This document shows positions 51,083 to 60,350 of a stretch of DNA of 64,000 nucleotides, piece by piece; within the stretch, counting starts at the first letter, position 1, and each line of letters opens with the position of its first letter. A program made the translations under genes and the position numbers. The notes beneath the pieces are model-generated. The model ran no database searches. It was not told the origin of the DNA and saw only the letters and a list, made by a program, of their open reading frames with translations. Origin of the DNA: Streptomyces scopuliridis RB72 (GTDB lineage: Bacteria > Actinomycetota > Actinomycetes > Streptomycetales > Streptomycetaceae); contig NZ_JOEI01000016.1 in the NCBI RefSeq assembly GCF_000718095.1, forward strand, positions 62,001 through 126,000, given 5' to 3'.

Positions 51083-53359
51083 TTACGGGAAGCCCCCGCC
51101 GCCGTCCTGGCCGCCGTTGCCGTTCCCGCCGTTCCCATTGCCCTGGGACTGGCCGCCGCCGATCAGGTCCGGCGGGATCGAGATGTCCGGGAACGGATTC
51201 GTACCACCGTTGTCGCCCGGCTTGCCGTCGCCCCGGCCGCCGTTGCCCTGGCCCTGGTTGTCCCCGCCCGGCTTCTCGGGGTCCCGGCCCTTCGGTGCGT
51301 CCGGGATGTCGACCGTCGTGAAGCCGGGGGCGGGTTTGCCCTCCAGCGCGCCGGACACCGCGTCCTTCCAGATCGGACCCGGGACCTGACCACCGAAGAC
51401 CTTGTCGTGGTACTCGCCCCCGATCGTGATGTTCTCCATCTCGACCTGCTGGGACGGGCTGCCGACCCAGACCGCGCCGGACATGTTCGGCGTGTAACCG
51501 ACGAACCACGCGTTCTTACGGGCGTCCGTCGTACCCGTCTTACCGGCGTTGTCGCGGCTCGTCAGTCCGGCCGCCTCACCCGTACCGGAGTCGACCACAC
51601 CCTTCAGCAGTGTGTTGATCGTGTCGGCGGTCCTCTCCGACATGGCCTGGGAGCAGCTCGACTCCGGCACCTTCAGGCTCTTGCCCGTCGCCGTCTTGAT
51701 GGAGTCGATGGCGATGGGGGTGCAGTACGTGCCGCGGTTCGCGAAGGCCGCGTACGCGCTGGCCATCCGCAGCGGCGAGATGCCCTGTGAGCCCAGGGTG
51801 AGGGCCGACGGCGACTCGGGAAGCTTCTTGCCGTCGCCCTGGACCACGCCCAGCTTGGCGATCGTCTCCGTCACGGGGCAGAGACCGATTTGCCCTATCA
51901 TCTGCACGAAGTACGTGTTGACGGACTTTTCCATCGCCTCCTTCAGCGCGTACGGCCCGACCTCCGACTCGTTCTCGTTCTCGGCCGTGTCGCCCTCCGT
52001 GTTGACCCACGGCTTGCCGCTGCACGTCTGGATCGAGGCCGGGTACGGCATCTGGTACGGCGCGGGATACGACTGTGTCGGCGGGACACCGCGCTCGATG
52101 GCCGCCGTCGCGAGGAACGGCTTGAAGGTCGAACCGGTCGGGAAGCCGTAGTTCGAGCCGCCCATCCCCTTGTCGACCGAGAAGTTGATCTGGGTCTCGT
52201 TCTTCCCGAAGCCGTACGGCTTGGACTGCCCCATGCCGAGGACCTTGCCGGTGCCTGGCTCGACCAGGGTCACCGCCGCGGCGACCTTGTCGCTCTGGTT
52301 GACATGGTCCTTTATCGACGCCTGTACCGAGCTCTGGGCCTTCGGATCGAGCGTCGTACGGATCGTCAGACCGCCCTGGTTCCAGACCTTGGCCCGCTCC
52401 TTGCGGTCCTTGCCGAAGACCGGGTCGGTCAGGAAGACCTCGCGTACGTAGTCACAGAAGAAGCCCGCCCCGGCGACGGCCGTGATGCAGCCGTTCGCGG
52501 GACGGCTCACCTTCAGCGTGATCGGCGTGGCCTTGGCGCGGTCGGCCTCCGCCTGGGAGATGTCGCGGACGTCGGCCATCCGCTGCAGCACGGTGTTGCG
52601 CCGCTTGGTGGCCTCCTCCTCGTCATTGACGGGGTCGTACCGGCTCGGCGACTGGACGATGCCCGCGAGCATCGCCGCCTCTTCGAGCTTCAGGTCCTTG
52701 GCCGGCTTGGAGAAGTAGCGCTGGGCGGCCGCCTCGATCCCGTAGGCCTGCTGCCCGAAGAAGGTGATGTTCAGATAGTTCTCAAGGATCTTCTTCTTGC
52801 CGAGCTCTTCCTCGACCTGGATGGCGTACTTCAGCTCCTGGATCTTGCGGCCCAGGGTCTGCTGGGTGGCCTGCGCGACCTTGTCCGGGTCGTCGCCGGC
52901 CTCTTCGACGAAGACGTTCTTGACGTACTGCTGGGTCAGCGTCGAGGCACCCTGGGCGACGCCGCCCGACTGTGCGTTGCGGTTGACCGCGCGCAGGACG
53001 CCCTTCAGGTCGATGGCCCCGTGCTCGTAGAAGCGCGAGTCCTCGATCGCGACGATCGCCTTCTGCATGTACGGGGAGATGTCCTTGAGCGGAACGACGG
53101 TACGGTCGCGTGAGTAGACCGTGGCGATACGGCCGCCCTGGGAGTCGAGGATCGTGGTCCGCTGACTCAGCGGCGGCGTCTTGAGGTTGGCGGGGATCTC
53201 GTCGAATCCCTCGACCGTCCCCTTGGCGGCGAGCCCCAGCGCCCCGAAGGCCGGCAGGGCGATTCCCGCGAGCACCGCTCCCGCGAGCACGCTGACACCG
53301 AGGAACTTGGCGGCCTGCTGGGTCCCGGTCAGACCCCCGCCCGAGCGCTTCTTTGGCAT
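51083..53359 (-). CDS. Class A penicillin-binding protein (transglycosylase/transpeptidase)
   Basis: 758 aa. A cytoplasmic KK-R tail and membrane helix (FLGVSVLAGAVLAGIALPAF) precede the GT51 domain (IVAIEDSRFYEHGAIDLKGV with the catalytic Glu; GASTLTQQYVKN; LNITFFGQQAYGIEAAAQRY). The transpeptidase domain has the nucleophile in TGSTFKPFLATA, SVNTYFVQM and KTGTTDARKNAWF. The C-terminus is a Gly/Asn/Gln-rich tail (GGQSQGNGNGGNGNGG). It polymerises and cross-links peptidoglycan. The divergent wblA promoter region lies upstream. Confidence 0.96.
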   Translation of the reverse strand: MPKKRSGGGLTGTQQAAKFLGVSVLAGAVLAGIALPAFGALGLAAKGTVEGFDEIPANLKTPPLSQRTTILDSQGGRIATVYSRDRTVVPLKDISPYMQKAIVAIEDSRFYEHGAIDLKGVLRAVNRNAQSGGVAQGASTLTQQYVKNVFVEEAGDDPDKVAQATQQTLGRKIQELKYAIQVEEELGKKKILENYLNITFFGQQAYGIEAAAQRYFSKPAKDLKLEEAAMLAGIVQSPSRYDPVNDEEEATKRRNTVLQRMADVRDISQAEADRAKATPITLKVSRPANGCITAVAGAGFFCDYVREVFLTDPVFGKDRKERAKVWNQGGLTIRTTLDPKAQSSVQASIKDHVNQSDKVAAAVTLVEPGTGKVLGMGQSKPYGFGKNETQINFSVDKGMGGSNYGFPTGSTFKPFLATAAIERGVPPTQSYPAPYQMPYPASIQTCSGKPWVNTEGDTAENENESEVGPYALKEAMEKSVNTYFVQMIGQIGLCPVTETIAKLGVVQGDGKKLPESPSALTLGSQGISPLRMASAYAAFANRGTYCTPIAIDSIKTATGKSLKVPESSCSQAMSERTADTINTLLKGVVDSGTGEAAGLTSRDNAGKTGTTDARKNAWFVGYTPNMSGAVWVGSPSQQVEMENITIGGEYHDKVFGGQVPGPIWKDAVSGALEGKPAPGFTTVDIPDAPKGRDPEKPGGDNQGQGNGGRGDGKPGDNGGTNPFPDISIPPDLIGGGQSQGNGNGGNGNGGQDGGGGFP

Positions 53360-53756
53360 GAGGGCAGCCTACGTTCTCAATCGCCGGACACGCGTCAAGG
53401 CTCTGGCCTAAGCTGTCCCCAACTGTCACAGCAGTGCGGTTGTGTATCAAGCACCCGGCGTGAACTTTCCGTGAACCCGAAACACGGAAAATTGATGCCC
53501 GAATCCTCCGTACCTGGCATGAGATGCCCGTTGTGGCCCAAGTGAAATACCCGACTCTGTCGGATGTGCCGGTTATGCCCTCGGCTCACTCCCCTGGGTG
53601 ATCTGCCGCGTACGCATAGTCCGTTCGGGCCATTCAAGATTGGGCCCGAAGGGGGTGTTGCGCTGTGCCCGCCTTCCGTAACGTCCTCAACTGGCAACGG
53701 TGAATATGCCGCTGCCGCCGTGGGGGAGCCTCGATTCGGGAGAGGACGGCGCCAGC
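53360..53756. other. Upstream region of wblA
   Basis: 397 bp with no gene. It is AT-richer than its surroundings near 53455-53510 and contains CACGGAAAATTGATG. The length fits a complex developmental promoter with a long leader for wblA plus the PBP promoter. In S. coelicolor this promoter is known to be controlled by developmental regulators; individual sites cannot be named here. Confidence 0.5.
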
Positions 53757-54101
53757 ATGGGCTGGGTAACCGACTGGAGTGCGCAGGCAGCTTGCCGCAC
53801 TACCGATCCAGATGAACTGTTCGTGCAGGGTGCGGCGCAGAACAGGGCCAAGGCGGTGTGCACCGGATGCCCGGTGCGGACCGAATGCCTGGCTGACGCG
53901 CTGGACAATCGCGTCGAATTCGGCGTGTGGGGCGGAATGACCGAGCGCGAACGCCGCGCACTGCTGCGCAGGCGACCGACCGTCACCTCGTGGCGCCGGC
54001 TGCTTGAGACCGCGCGCACGGAGTACGAGCGCAGCGCGGGCCTGCTGCCCGTGGGCTTGGAGGATGACGAGACGTACGAGACGTACGCGGCGGTGGGGTA
54101 A
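53757..54101 (+). CDS. wblA: WhiB-like protein WblA
   Basis: 114 aa from ATG 53757, with GGAGAGGA upstream. The sequence MGWVTDWSAQAACRTTDPDE with C13, C35, C38 and C44 gives the four ligands of a [4Fe-4S] cluster (CTGCPVRTEC), followed by the GVWGGMTERERRAL turn and a basic RRRPTVTSWRR tail. It is nearly the same as the WblA protein I know from S. coelicolor, a pleiotropic switch that represses antibiotic genes and promotes sporulation. The GTG at 53700 would add 19 residues without support. Confidence 0.95.
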   Translation: MGWVTDWSAQAACRTTDPDELFVQGAAQNRAKAVCTGCPVRTECLADALDNRVEFGVWGGMTERERRALLRRRPTVTSWRRLLETARTEYERSAGLLPVGLEDDETYETYAAVG

Positions 54102-54191
54102 TCGGGGCAAACCGGAAGTCGGTCACCGCTAACCCCTGCTGAGGGCGCCACAACTCGGCGGTGAAGTGGACAGCGCTTCGGGTGTGTCGTG

Positions 54192-54270
54192 CCGAATTAA
54201 TTCGGTGTGTCGAACACGGTGTGTCGAGCACGCCGTCTGTCGAGCACGCCGTCTGTTGAGCACGGCGTGT
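54192..54270. repeat. AT-rich palindrome and short repeats after wblA
   Basis: CCGAATTAATTCGG (54192-54205) is a perfect 14-bp palindrome, rare in this GC-rich DNA. It is followed by three to four degenerate copies of GTCGAGCACGCCGTCT (about 54206-54270). It lies between the convergent wblA and ArsA-type genes, so it may help end transcription. Confidence 0.7.
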
Positions 54271-54318
54271 CAGGCATGGCGCGTCGAAGCGGTACCCCCG
54301 CGGCTCGCCGTACGGTGC

Positions 54319-55647
54319 TCAGCTCGTCGTGCCACCCGCCGCGAGGCGGTCCGCGATGGCCCTGAGCCCGGCAAGGTCATGAACGTCGCCGGGCAGGGCG
54401 GGGACCTCCGCCACCGCCACCTCGGGGTGCAGCGCGGTGAAGCGGTCGCGCGTGCGCTCTTCACGCGCGAGCACCTGCATCCGTTCGGCATGCAGGCGCA
54501 GCAGACCCGCCGTCAGCTGTTCCACAGTTGTGACAGACGCGACCGATTCGGGTGCGGCCGAGGCGGCGGGCAGGGTGGATGCGTCGGATTCGTCAGGTGC
54601 GGGGGCTTCAAGGGGCGGCTCGTGCGTCTCGGAGGCTTCGGGAGAAGAGCCTTCCGGGACTGCACTGCCACGACCCTGAGCATTCCCGGCCTCCTGATCC
54701 ACAATGCGGCTGTCTTCAAGATTTTCCGCCGCGGCCCGCGCCCGCTCCGCCGACAGCCGCGCCGCCCCGCTCCCGTGGACGCGGTTGAGCACCAGCCCGG
54801 CCAGCGGCATCTCCTCGGCCGCCAGCCGCTCCACGAAGTACGCCGCCTCCCGCAAGGCGTCCCGCTCCGGCGCCGCGACCACCAGAAACGCCGTCCCCGG
54901 CGCCTGAAGCAGCCGGTACGTCGCGTCCGCGCGCGTACGGAACCCACCGAACATCGTGTCCATAGCGGTGATGAACGTCTGTACATCGCGCAGGAATTGG
55001 CCGCCGAGCAGCTTTCCCAGCGTGCCGGTCATCATCGACATACCGACATTCAGGAACTTCATCCCCGCCCGGCCGCCCATCTTGGCCGGCGCCATCAGCA
55101 GCCTGATGAACTTCCCGTCGAGAAAGGAACCGAGCCGCTTCGGCGCGTCCAGGAAGTCCAGCGCGGAGCGCGACGGCGGCGTGTCGACGATGATCAGGTC
55201 CCAGTCGTCGCGGGCCCGCAGCTGCCCCAGCTTCTCCATCGCCATGTACTCCTGCGTGCCCGCGAAGCCGGCCGACAGGGACTGGTAGAAGGGGTTCTCC
55301 AGGATGGCGCGGGCCCGGTCCGGGTCCGCGTGCGCCTCGACGATCTCGTCGAAGGTCCGCTTCATGTCGAGCATCATGGCGTGCAGTTCGCCGGGACCCC
55401 CGACGCCCTTCACCTGCCGCGGCGTGTTGTCGAGCGAGTCGATCCCCATCGACTGGGCCAGCCGGCGGGCCGGGTCGATGGTCAGGACGACCACCTTCCT
55501 GCCGCGCTCCGCCGCCCGTACGCCGAGAGCCGCCGCGGTCGTCGTCTTGCCGACGCCGCCCGAGCCGCAGCACACGACGATGCGGGTGGCCGGATCGTCG
55601 AGCAGCGGATCGATTTCGAGTGGGGCAGCCGCAGAGTCCAGGGTCAT
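54319..55647 (-). CDS. ArsA/GET3-type ATPase, second copy
   Basis: 442 aa from ATG 55647. The deviant Walker A is CCGSGGVGKTTTAAALG, and the switch region IDPARRLAQSMGIDSLDNTP with the later LIIVDTPPSRSALDFLDAPK and LVLNRVHG mark the ArsA family. A low-complexity insert (about residues 325-375) lies near the C-terminus. The two adjoining genes form a heterodimer-like pair, known in Actinobacteria as anion-transporting ATPase homologues; the cargo is not arsenite by context. It overlaps the first copy by 4 bp. Confidence 0.92.
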   Translation of the reverse strand: MTLDSAAAPLEIDPLLDDPATRIVVCCGSGGVGKTTTAAALGVRAAERGRKVVVLTIDPARRLAQSMGIDSLDNTPRQVKGVGGPGELHAMMLDMKRTFDEIVEAHADPDRARAILENPFYQSLSAGFAGTQEYMAMEKLGQLRARDDWDLIIVDTPPSRSALDFLDAPKRLGSFLDGKFIRLLMAPAKMGGRAGMKFLNVGMSMMTGTLGKLLGGQFLRDVQTFITAMDTMFGGFRTRADATYRLLQAPGTAFLVVAAPERDALREAAYFVERLAAEEMPLAGLVLNRVHGSGAARLSAERARAAAENLEDSRIVDQEAGNAQGRGSAVPEGSSPEASETHEPPLEAPAPDESDASTLPAASAAPESVASVTTVEQLTAGLLRLHAERMQVLAREERTRDRFTALHPEVAVAEVPALPGDVHDLAGLRAIADRLAAGGTTS

Positions 55648-56609
55648 GCGAAGACCTCCCCGAGTTCCCGTAGCTCCCCCGCCAGCCGGTACAGACCGGC
55701 GAGATCCATTCCCTCGCCGACCAGGGGGAGTTCGTACGTGGGCAGCGCCAGCTTGGCCAGGACGGCTCGCTGATCGCGCTCCAGCTCCACGCGCTGCGCG
55801 TGCTCCGCCGCCTGGTCGAGCAGCGGCCCGACGAGCTTCGTGGGCGCGGGCACACCCGCCATGGCGAGGGCCTTGGCGACCTCCTTGCGGCGATCGCCGG
55901 CCGCGGCGCGTACGGCGGCCTCGTCCAGGAGATGCGGTCTGACCATGTTCACGATCACCTTGCCGACCCGCAGCTCCGCACCCCGCAGCTCGGCGATGCC
56001 GTCCGCGGTCTCCTGGACCGGCATCTCCTCCAGGAGCGTCACCAAATGCACGGCCGTCTCGGGCGACTTCAGGACCCGCATCACGGCCTGCGCCTGATTG
56101 TGTATCGGGCCGATCTTCGCCAGCCCTGCCACCTCGTCGTTCACATTGAGGAAGCGGGTGATGCGGCCGGTGGGCGGGGCGTCCATCACGACGTAGTCGT
56201 AGACGAAACGTCCCCTCTTGTCGCGCCTGCGGACCGCCTCGCACGCCTTGCCGGTCAGCAGCACGTCCCTGACCCCCGGCGCGATCGTCGTCGCGAAGTC
56301 GATCGCGCCGATCTTCTTGAGCGCCCGGCCCGCGCTGCCGAGCTTGTAGAACATCTGGAGATAGTCGAGGAGGGCGCGCTCGGCGTCGATGGCCAGCGCG
56401 AACACCTCGCCGCCGCCCGAGGCGACGGCGATCTTCCGCTCCTCGTACGGAAGGGCCTCCGTCTCGAAGAGCTGTGCGATGCCCTGTCTGCCCTCGACCT
56501 CGACGAGGAGCGTGCGCTTCCCCTCGGTGGCGAGGGCGAGCGCGAGGGCGGCGGCGACCGTCGTCTTACCGGTACCGCCCTTGCCGCTGACGACCTGGAG
56601 CCTGCTCAC
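55644..56609 (-). CDS. ArsA/GET3-type ATPase, first copy
   Basis: 321 aa. The Walker A VVSGKGGTGKTTVAAALALA and the switch VEVEGRQGIAQLFETEALPY are present, plus DYVVMDAPPTGRITRFLNVN. Both paralogues follow each other with a 4-bp overlap and probably form one complex. Its role in Actinobacteria is not settled. The pair lies between wblA and the DUF4177/RidA operon in Streptomyces. Confidence 0.93.
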   Translation of the reverse strand: MSRLQVVSGKGGTGKTTVAAALALALATEGKRTLLVEVEGRQGIAQLFETEALPYEERKIAVASGGGEVFALAIDAERALLDYLQMFYKLGSAGRALKKIGAIDFATTIAPGVRDVLLTGKACEAVRRRDKRGRFVYDYVVMDAPPTGRITRFLNVNDEVAGLAKIGPIHNQAQAVMRVLKSPETAVHLVTLLEEMPVQETADGIAELRGAELRVGKVIVNMVRPHLLDEAAVRAAAGDRRKEVAKALAMAGVPAPTKLVGPLLDQAAEHAQRVELERDQRAVLAKLALPTYELPLVGEGMDLAGLYRLAGELRELGEVFA

Positions 56610-56681
56610 GTATTCGAGCCTAACCAGTCGGGCCGCGGGCTACGCACGAGGCCGCCACGCGGTACGACTACAGTCGCCTCC

Positions 56682-56843
56682 ATGACCAAGTGGGAATACG
56701 CGACCGTGCCCCTTCTCGTGCACGCGACCAAGCAGATTCTGGACACCTGGGGCGAGGACGGCTGGGAGCTTGTCCAGGTCGTCCCCGGGCCGAACAACCC
56801 GGAGCAGCTGGTGGCCTATCTGAAGCGGGAGAAAGCCGCATGA
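56682..56843 (+). CDS. DUF4177 small protein
   Basis: 53 aa: MTKWEYATVPLLVHATKQIL, then DTWGEDGWELVQVVPGPNNP. This is the DUF4177 signature. A -10-like TACAGT at 56669-56674 is only seven bases from the ATG, so the mRNA is probably leaderless. Its stop overlaps the RidA start (ATGA). Function is unknown. Confidence 0.92.
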   Translation: MTKWEYATVPLLVHATKQILDTWGEDGWELVQVVPGPNNPEQLVAYLKREKAA

Positions 56844-57310
56844 GCGGAGCCGTCGAGGCCACCCTCGCCGAACTCGGGCTGAGGCTGCCCGAGGTCGTAC
56901 CGCCGCTGGCGGCCTATCAGCCGGCCGTACTGTCCGGTGCGTACGTCTACACCGCGGGCCAGCTCCCGATGGTGGAGGGCAAGCTTCCGGTCACCGGCAA
57001 GGTCGGCGCCGAGGTCACCGCGGAGGAGGCCAAGGAACTGGCGGCCACCTGCGCGCTGAACGCCCTGGCCGCCGTGAAGTCCGTCATCGGCGATCTGGAC
57101 CGCATCGCGCGCGTGGTGAAGGTCACGGGCTTCGTCGCCTCGGCCGCCGACTTCACCGGCCAGCCGGGTGTCCTCAACGGCGCGAGCGAGCTGCTCGGCC
57201 AGGTCCTCGGCGACAAGGGCGTGCACGCGCGCAGCGCCGTGGGCGTGGCGGTGCTGCCGCTGGACGCGCCGGTCGAGGTCGAGATCCAGGTGGAGCTGAC
57301 AGAGGGCTGA
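56840..57310 (+). CDS. RidA/YjgF family protein
   Basis: 156 aa. Members deaminate reactive enamines/imines formed by PLP enzymes. Visible are LRLPEVVPPLAAYQPAVLSG, YVYTAGQLPMVEGKLPVTGK, LNALAAVKSVIGDLDRIARV and HARSAVGVAVLPLDAPVEVE with the Arg of the active site. It starts within the stop of DUF4177 and is translationally coupled to it. Confidence 0.95.
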   Translation: MSGAVEATLAELGLRLPEVVPPLAAYQPAVLSGAYVYTAGQLPMVEGKLPVTGKVGAEVTAEEAKELAATCALNALAAVKSVIGDLDRIARVVKVTGFVASAADFTGQPGVLNGASELLGQVLGDKGVHARSAVGVAVLPLDAPVEVEIQVELTEG

Positions 57311-57380
57311 GCGACGGCCGGGCGCGGGCCGTGGCTTATGGGCCGCGTTCTGCGCCTGGCGCTTCGCTGAAGATCCTGCC

Positions 57381-57420
57381 CGGTGCGGTGCGGTGCGGTG
57401 CGGTGCGGTGCGGTGCGGTG
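57381..57420. repeat. CGGTG pentamer, eight copies
   Basis: Eight exact CGGTG units lie between ridA and the NUDIX gene, outside any gene I can support. A five-base unit makes it a likely length-variable site. Confidence 0.95.
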
Positions 57421-57525
57421 CGTGTATGTGGAGCGTGCCGGGCGGGATCGTTCTGTACGTGGTGCCGCAACACATGCCCTCCAGCGCCTCTCGAACATCC
57501 CCGCGCCAGCGCATAGCATCCGGCC

Positions 57526-58518
57526 ATGCCCAATGGTCAGTGGTACCCGCCCGAATGGCCCGTGCGGATCCGTGCCCTCGCCGCCGGTGAGATCACCGCG
57601 ATGACTCCCCGGCGGGCCGCGACCGTGATGCTCCTGCGCGACGATCCCGGCGGCCTCGCCGTCCATATGCTGCGGCGCCGCGCCTCCATGGCGTTCGCCG
57701 CCGGCGCGTACGCATACCCCGGCGGCGGAGTCGATCCCCGGGACGACGACCGGACCGTCGGCTGGGCCGGCCCCGGTCGTGACGTATGGGCGCGACGGCT
57801 CGGCGTCGACGCCGCGTCCGCGCAGGCCATCGTGTGCGCGGCGGTCCGCGAGACCTACGAGGAGGCCGGTGTCCTGCTCGCCGGAGAGACGGCCGAGACC
57901 GTCGTCGGCGACACCACGGGCGACGACTGGGAGGCCGACCGCGACGCCCTCGCCGGACATGAGCTGTCGTTCGCCGACTTCCTCAACCGGCGCGGGCTGG
58001 TGCTGCGCAGCGATCTGCTCGGCGCGTGGGCCCGCTGGATCACCCCCGAGTTCGAACCGCGCCGCTATGACACCTGGTTCTTCGTGGCCGCGCTGCCTCC
58101 GGGCCAGCGGACCAGGAACACTTCCACGGAGGCCGACCGTACGGTGTGGATCCGACCGGCCGAGGCGACGGCGGCGTACGACAGGGGCGAGCTGCTGATG
58201 ATGCCGCCGACCGTCGCGACGCTGCGTCAGCTCCAGCCGTACGGTACGGCCGACGAGGCGCTCGCCGGCTCCGACGGCCGCGATCTGACGCCCGTACTGG
58301 CGACGGCCCGGATGGAGGGCGAGGAGCTGGTGCTCAGCTGGCCCGGCCACGAGGAGTTCACCAAGCGCGTGGAACAGCGTCCGGGCGAGCAGCAGCAGAG
58401 CCCGAGCCAGAGCCCGAGCCAGAGCCCGAGTCCCCGTCAGAGCCCGAGCCCGAGTCCGAGCCAGGGCCAGGGCCAGGGCCAGGGTCACAGTCACAGTCCG
58501 TCCGGAGGCCCCCGATGA
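57526..58518 (+). CDS. NUDIX hydrolase with long insertion and repeat tail
   Basis: 330 aa. A NUDT19-like fold: RAATVMLLRDDPGGLAVHML, AYPGGGVDPRDDDR and the split NUDIX box AAVRETYEEAGVLLAG. The spacing between the GG and the REx2EE part is longer than usual. The C-terminal ~45 residues are Ser/Pro/Gln repeats (SPSQSPSQ) and a Gly-Gln/His run, likely disordered. Its stop overlaps the next start as ATGA. The substrate is probably a nucleoside diphosphate derivative such as a CoA compound. Confidence 0.88.
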   Translation: MPNGQWYPPEWPVRIRALAAGEITAMTPRRAATVMLLRDDPGGLAVHMLRRRASMAFAAGAYAYPGGGVDPRDDDRTVGWAGPGRDVWARRLGVDAASAQAIVCAAVRETYEEAGVLLAGETAETVVGDTTGDDWEADRDALAGHELSFADFLNRRGLVLRSDLLGAWARWITPEFEPRRYDTWFFVAALPPGQRTRNTSTEADRTVWIRPAEATAAYDRGELLMMPPTVATLRQLQPYGTADEALAGSDGRDLTPVLATARMEGEELVLSWPGHEEFTKRVEQRPGEQQQSPSQSPSQSPSPRQSPSPSPSQGQGQGQGHSHSPSGGPR

Positions 58519-59345
58519 CCGACGCCGCCGCCCTCCCGGGCCAGCCGCGCGGCGGGGTGCTCTCCGGCCCCGCCACGGCCCGCGCCATCAACGTCCTCGC
58601 CCCGAACGCCTCCGCGATGACCCTCGACGGCACCAACACCTGGATCGTCTCGGAGCCGGACTCGGAGTCGGCGGTCGTCATCGACCCGGGCCCGCTCGAC
58701 GAACTCCACCTCAAAGCGGTCATCGACGTCGCGGAGAGAGCCGGGAAGCGGATCGCGCTGACCCTGCTCACCCATGGCCACCCGGACCACGCGGCCGGCG
58801 CGGCGCGCTTCGCCGCGCTCACCCGTACCCCTGTCCGCGCCCTGGACCCGGCGCTGCGCCTCGGGGACGAAGGGCTCGCGGCCGGGAACGTCATCACCAC
58901 CGGCGGTCTTGAGCTACGGGTCGTGCCCACTCCGGGGCACACCGCCGACTCCCTCTCCTTCCATCTGCCCGCCGACCGCGCGGTACTCACTGGCGACACC
59001 ATCCTCGGCCGGGGTACGACACTCGTTGCCCACCCGGACGGCAGGCTCGGCGACTACCTCGACTCGCTCCGCCGGCTGCGCTCGCTCACGGTCGACGACG
59101 GGGTCCATACGGTCCTGCCGGGCCATGGCCCCGTCCTGGACGACGCCCAGGGTGCGGTGGAGTTCTATCTCGCCCATCGCGCGAACCGGCTCGCCCAGGT
59201 CGAGACGGCCGTGGAGAACGGGCACCGTACGCCCGCCGAGGTGGTGGCGCATGTGTACGCGGGCGTGGACAGGTCCCTGTGGCCCGCGGCCGAACTGTCC
59301 GTAAGGGCGCAGCTGGAGTATCTGCGCGAGCACGGCCTCATCTGA
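58515..59345 (+). CDS. MBL-fold metallo-hydrolase (LACTB2-like)
   Basis: 276 aa from ATG 58515. The metal site is THGHPDHAAGA (HxHxDH), then PTPGHTADSLSF (His), GDTILGRGT (Asp) and LPGHGPVLDD (His). A C-terminal helical region (RANRLAQVETAVENGHRTPA) as in LACTB2/beta-lactamase-like 2 proteins follows. It is coupled to the NUDIX gene, a pair common in Streptomyces. Substrate is unknown. Confidence 0.93.
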   Translation: MTDAAALPGQPRGGVLSGPATARAINVLAPNASAMTLDGTNTWIVSEPDSESAVVIDPGPLDELHLKAVIDVAERAGKRIALTLLTHGHPDHAAGAARFAALTRTPVRALDPALRLGDEGLAAGNVITTGGLELRVVPTPGHTADSLSFHLPADRAVLTGDTILGRGTTLVAHPDGRLGDYLDSLRRLRSLTVDDGVHTVLPGHGPVLDDAQGAVEFYLAHRANRLAQVETAVENGHRTPAEVVAHVYAGVDRSLWPAAELSVRAQLEYLREHGLI

Positions 59346-59357
59346 GGGATGGAGCGA

Positions 59358-59389
59358 CGAAGGGCCCCACCAGGAGGCGGAGCCCTTCG
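59358..59389. terminator. Stem-loop between MBL and crp
   Basis: CGAAGGGC (59358-59365) pairs with GCCCTTCG (59382-59389), between the convergent MBL and Crp genes, so it can serve both. Confidence 0.65.
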
Positions 59390-59406
59390 GGACGTGCGGC
59401 GTCGTG

Positions 59407-60081
59407 TCAGCGCGAGCGCTTCGCGAGGCGCTCCACGTCCAGCAGGATCACCGCGCGCGCCTCAAGACGCAGCCAGCCGCGCTGCGCGAAGTCGGCGAGC
59501 GCCTTGTTGACCGTCTCGCGGGAGGCGCCGACCAGCTGGGCCAGCTCTTCCTGCGTCAGGTCGTGGACGACATGGATGCCTTCCTCCGACTGGACGCCGA
59601 AGCGGCGCGACAGATCGAGGAGCGCACGGGCCACGCGGCCGGGGACGTCGGAGAAGACCAGGTCGGACATCTGGTCGTTCGTCTTGCGCAGTCGGCGTGC
59701 GACGGCGCGCAGCAGGGCCGTGGCCACTTCCGGGCGGGCGTTCAGCCATGGCTGGAGGTCGCCATGGCCGAGCCCGAGGAGCTTGACCTCGGTGAGCGCG
59801 CTCGCGGTGGCGGTGCGCGGGCCGGGGTCGAAGAGGGACAGCTCGCCGATCAGTTCGCCGGGGCCGAGTACGGCCAGCATGTTCTCGCGGCCGTCGGGGG
59901 AGGTGCGGTGGAGCTTGACCTTGCCCTCGGTGACCACATAGAGGCGGTCGCCCGGGTCGCCCTCGTGGAAGAGCGCGTCACCGCGCGCGAGCGTCGCTTC
60001 ACTCATCGAGGCGCGGAGCTCCGCCGCCTGCTCGTCATCGAGCGCCGCGAAGAGCGGGGCACGCCGCAGAACGTCGTCCAC
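59407..60081 (-). CDS. crp: Crp/Fnr-family regulator (Crp)
   Basis: 224 aa. The cyclic-nucleotide domain (residues ~5-120) has [40 protein letters not shown] with the cAMP-contacting Glu/Arg, then a dimer helix and a winged HTH ([20 protein letters not shown]). Crp controls germination and antibiotic genes in Streptomyces. The start is ATG 60081 with GGAGAG upstream. It is divergent from nth, 269 bp away. Confidence 0.93.
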   Translation of the reverse strand: MDDVLRRAPLFAALDDEQAAELRASMSEATLARGDALFHEGDPGDRLYVVTEGKVKLHRTSPDGRENMLAVLGPGELIGELSLFDPGPRTATASALTEVKLLGLGHGDLQPWLNARPEVATALLRAVARRLRKTNDQMSDLVFSDVPGRVARALLDLSRRFGVQSEEGIHVVHDLTQEELAQLVGASRETVNKALADFAQRGWLRLEARAVILLDVERLAKRSR

Positions 60082-60350
60082 GTGTTCTCTCCTTGTCGAC
60101 CTGCTCAGGGAACTGTGGTCCCCACCTGCTCTGGGACCGTGGTCCCCATGATGCCGTACGTGCCGCTTGTTCTCGGGTGGCTTGGCATCCCCGGGCTGAT
60201 TGGCCCGCTACCGAATTCCGGTTGTTCGAAACCGTGCGATCAGTCACAAGTTTGACGTACGCGCGTGCCCAACTGTGCCCTGGGTGCCGAATCGGGTGGC
60301 GATCGGCCGTCGCCGGGGCGGATGTCAGTGCGGGGCTTTACGCTGGCCGG

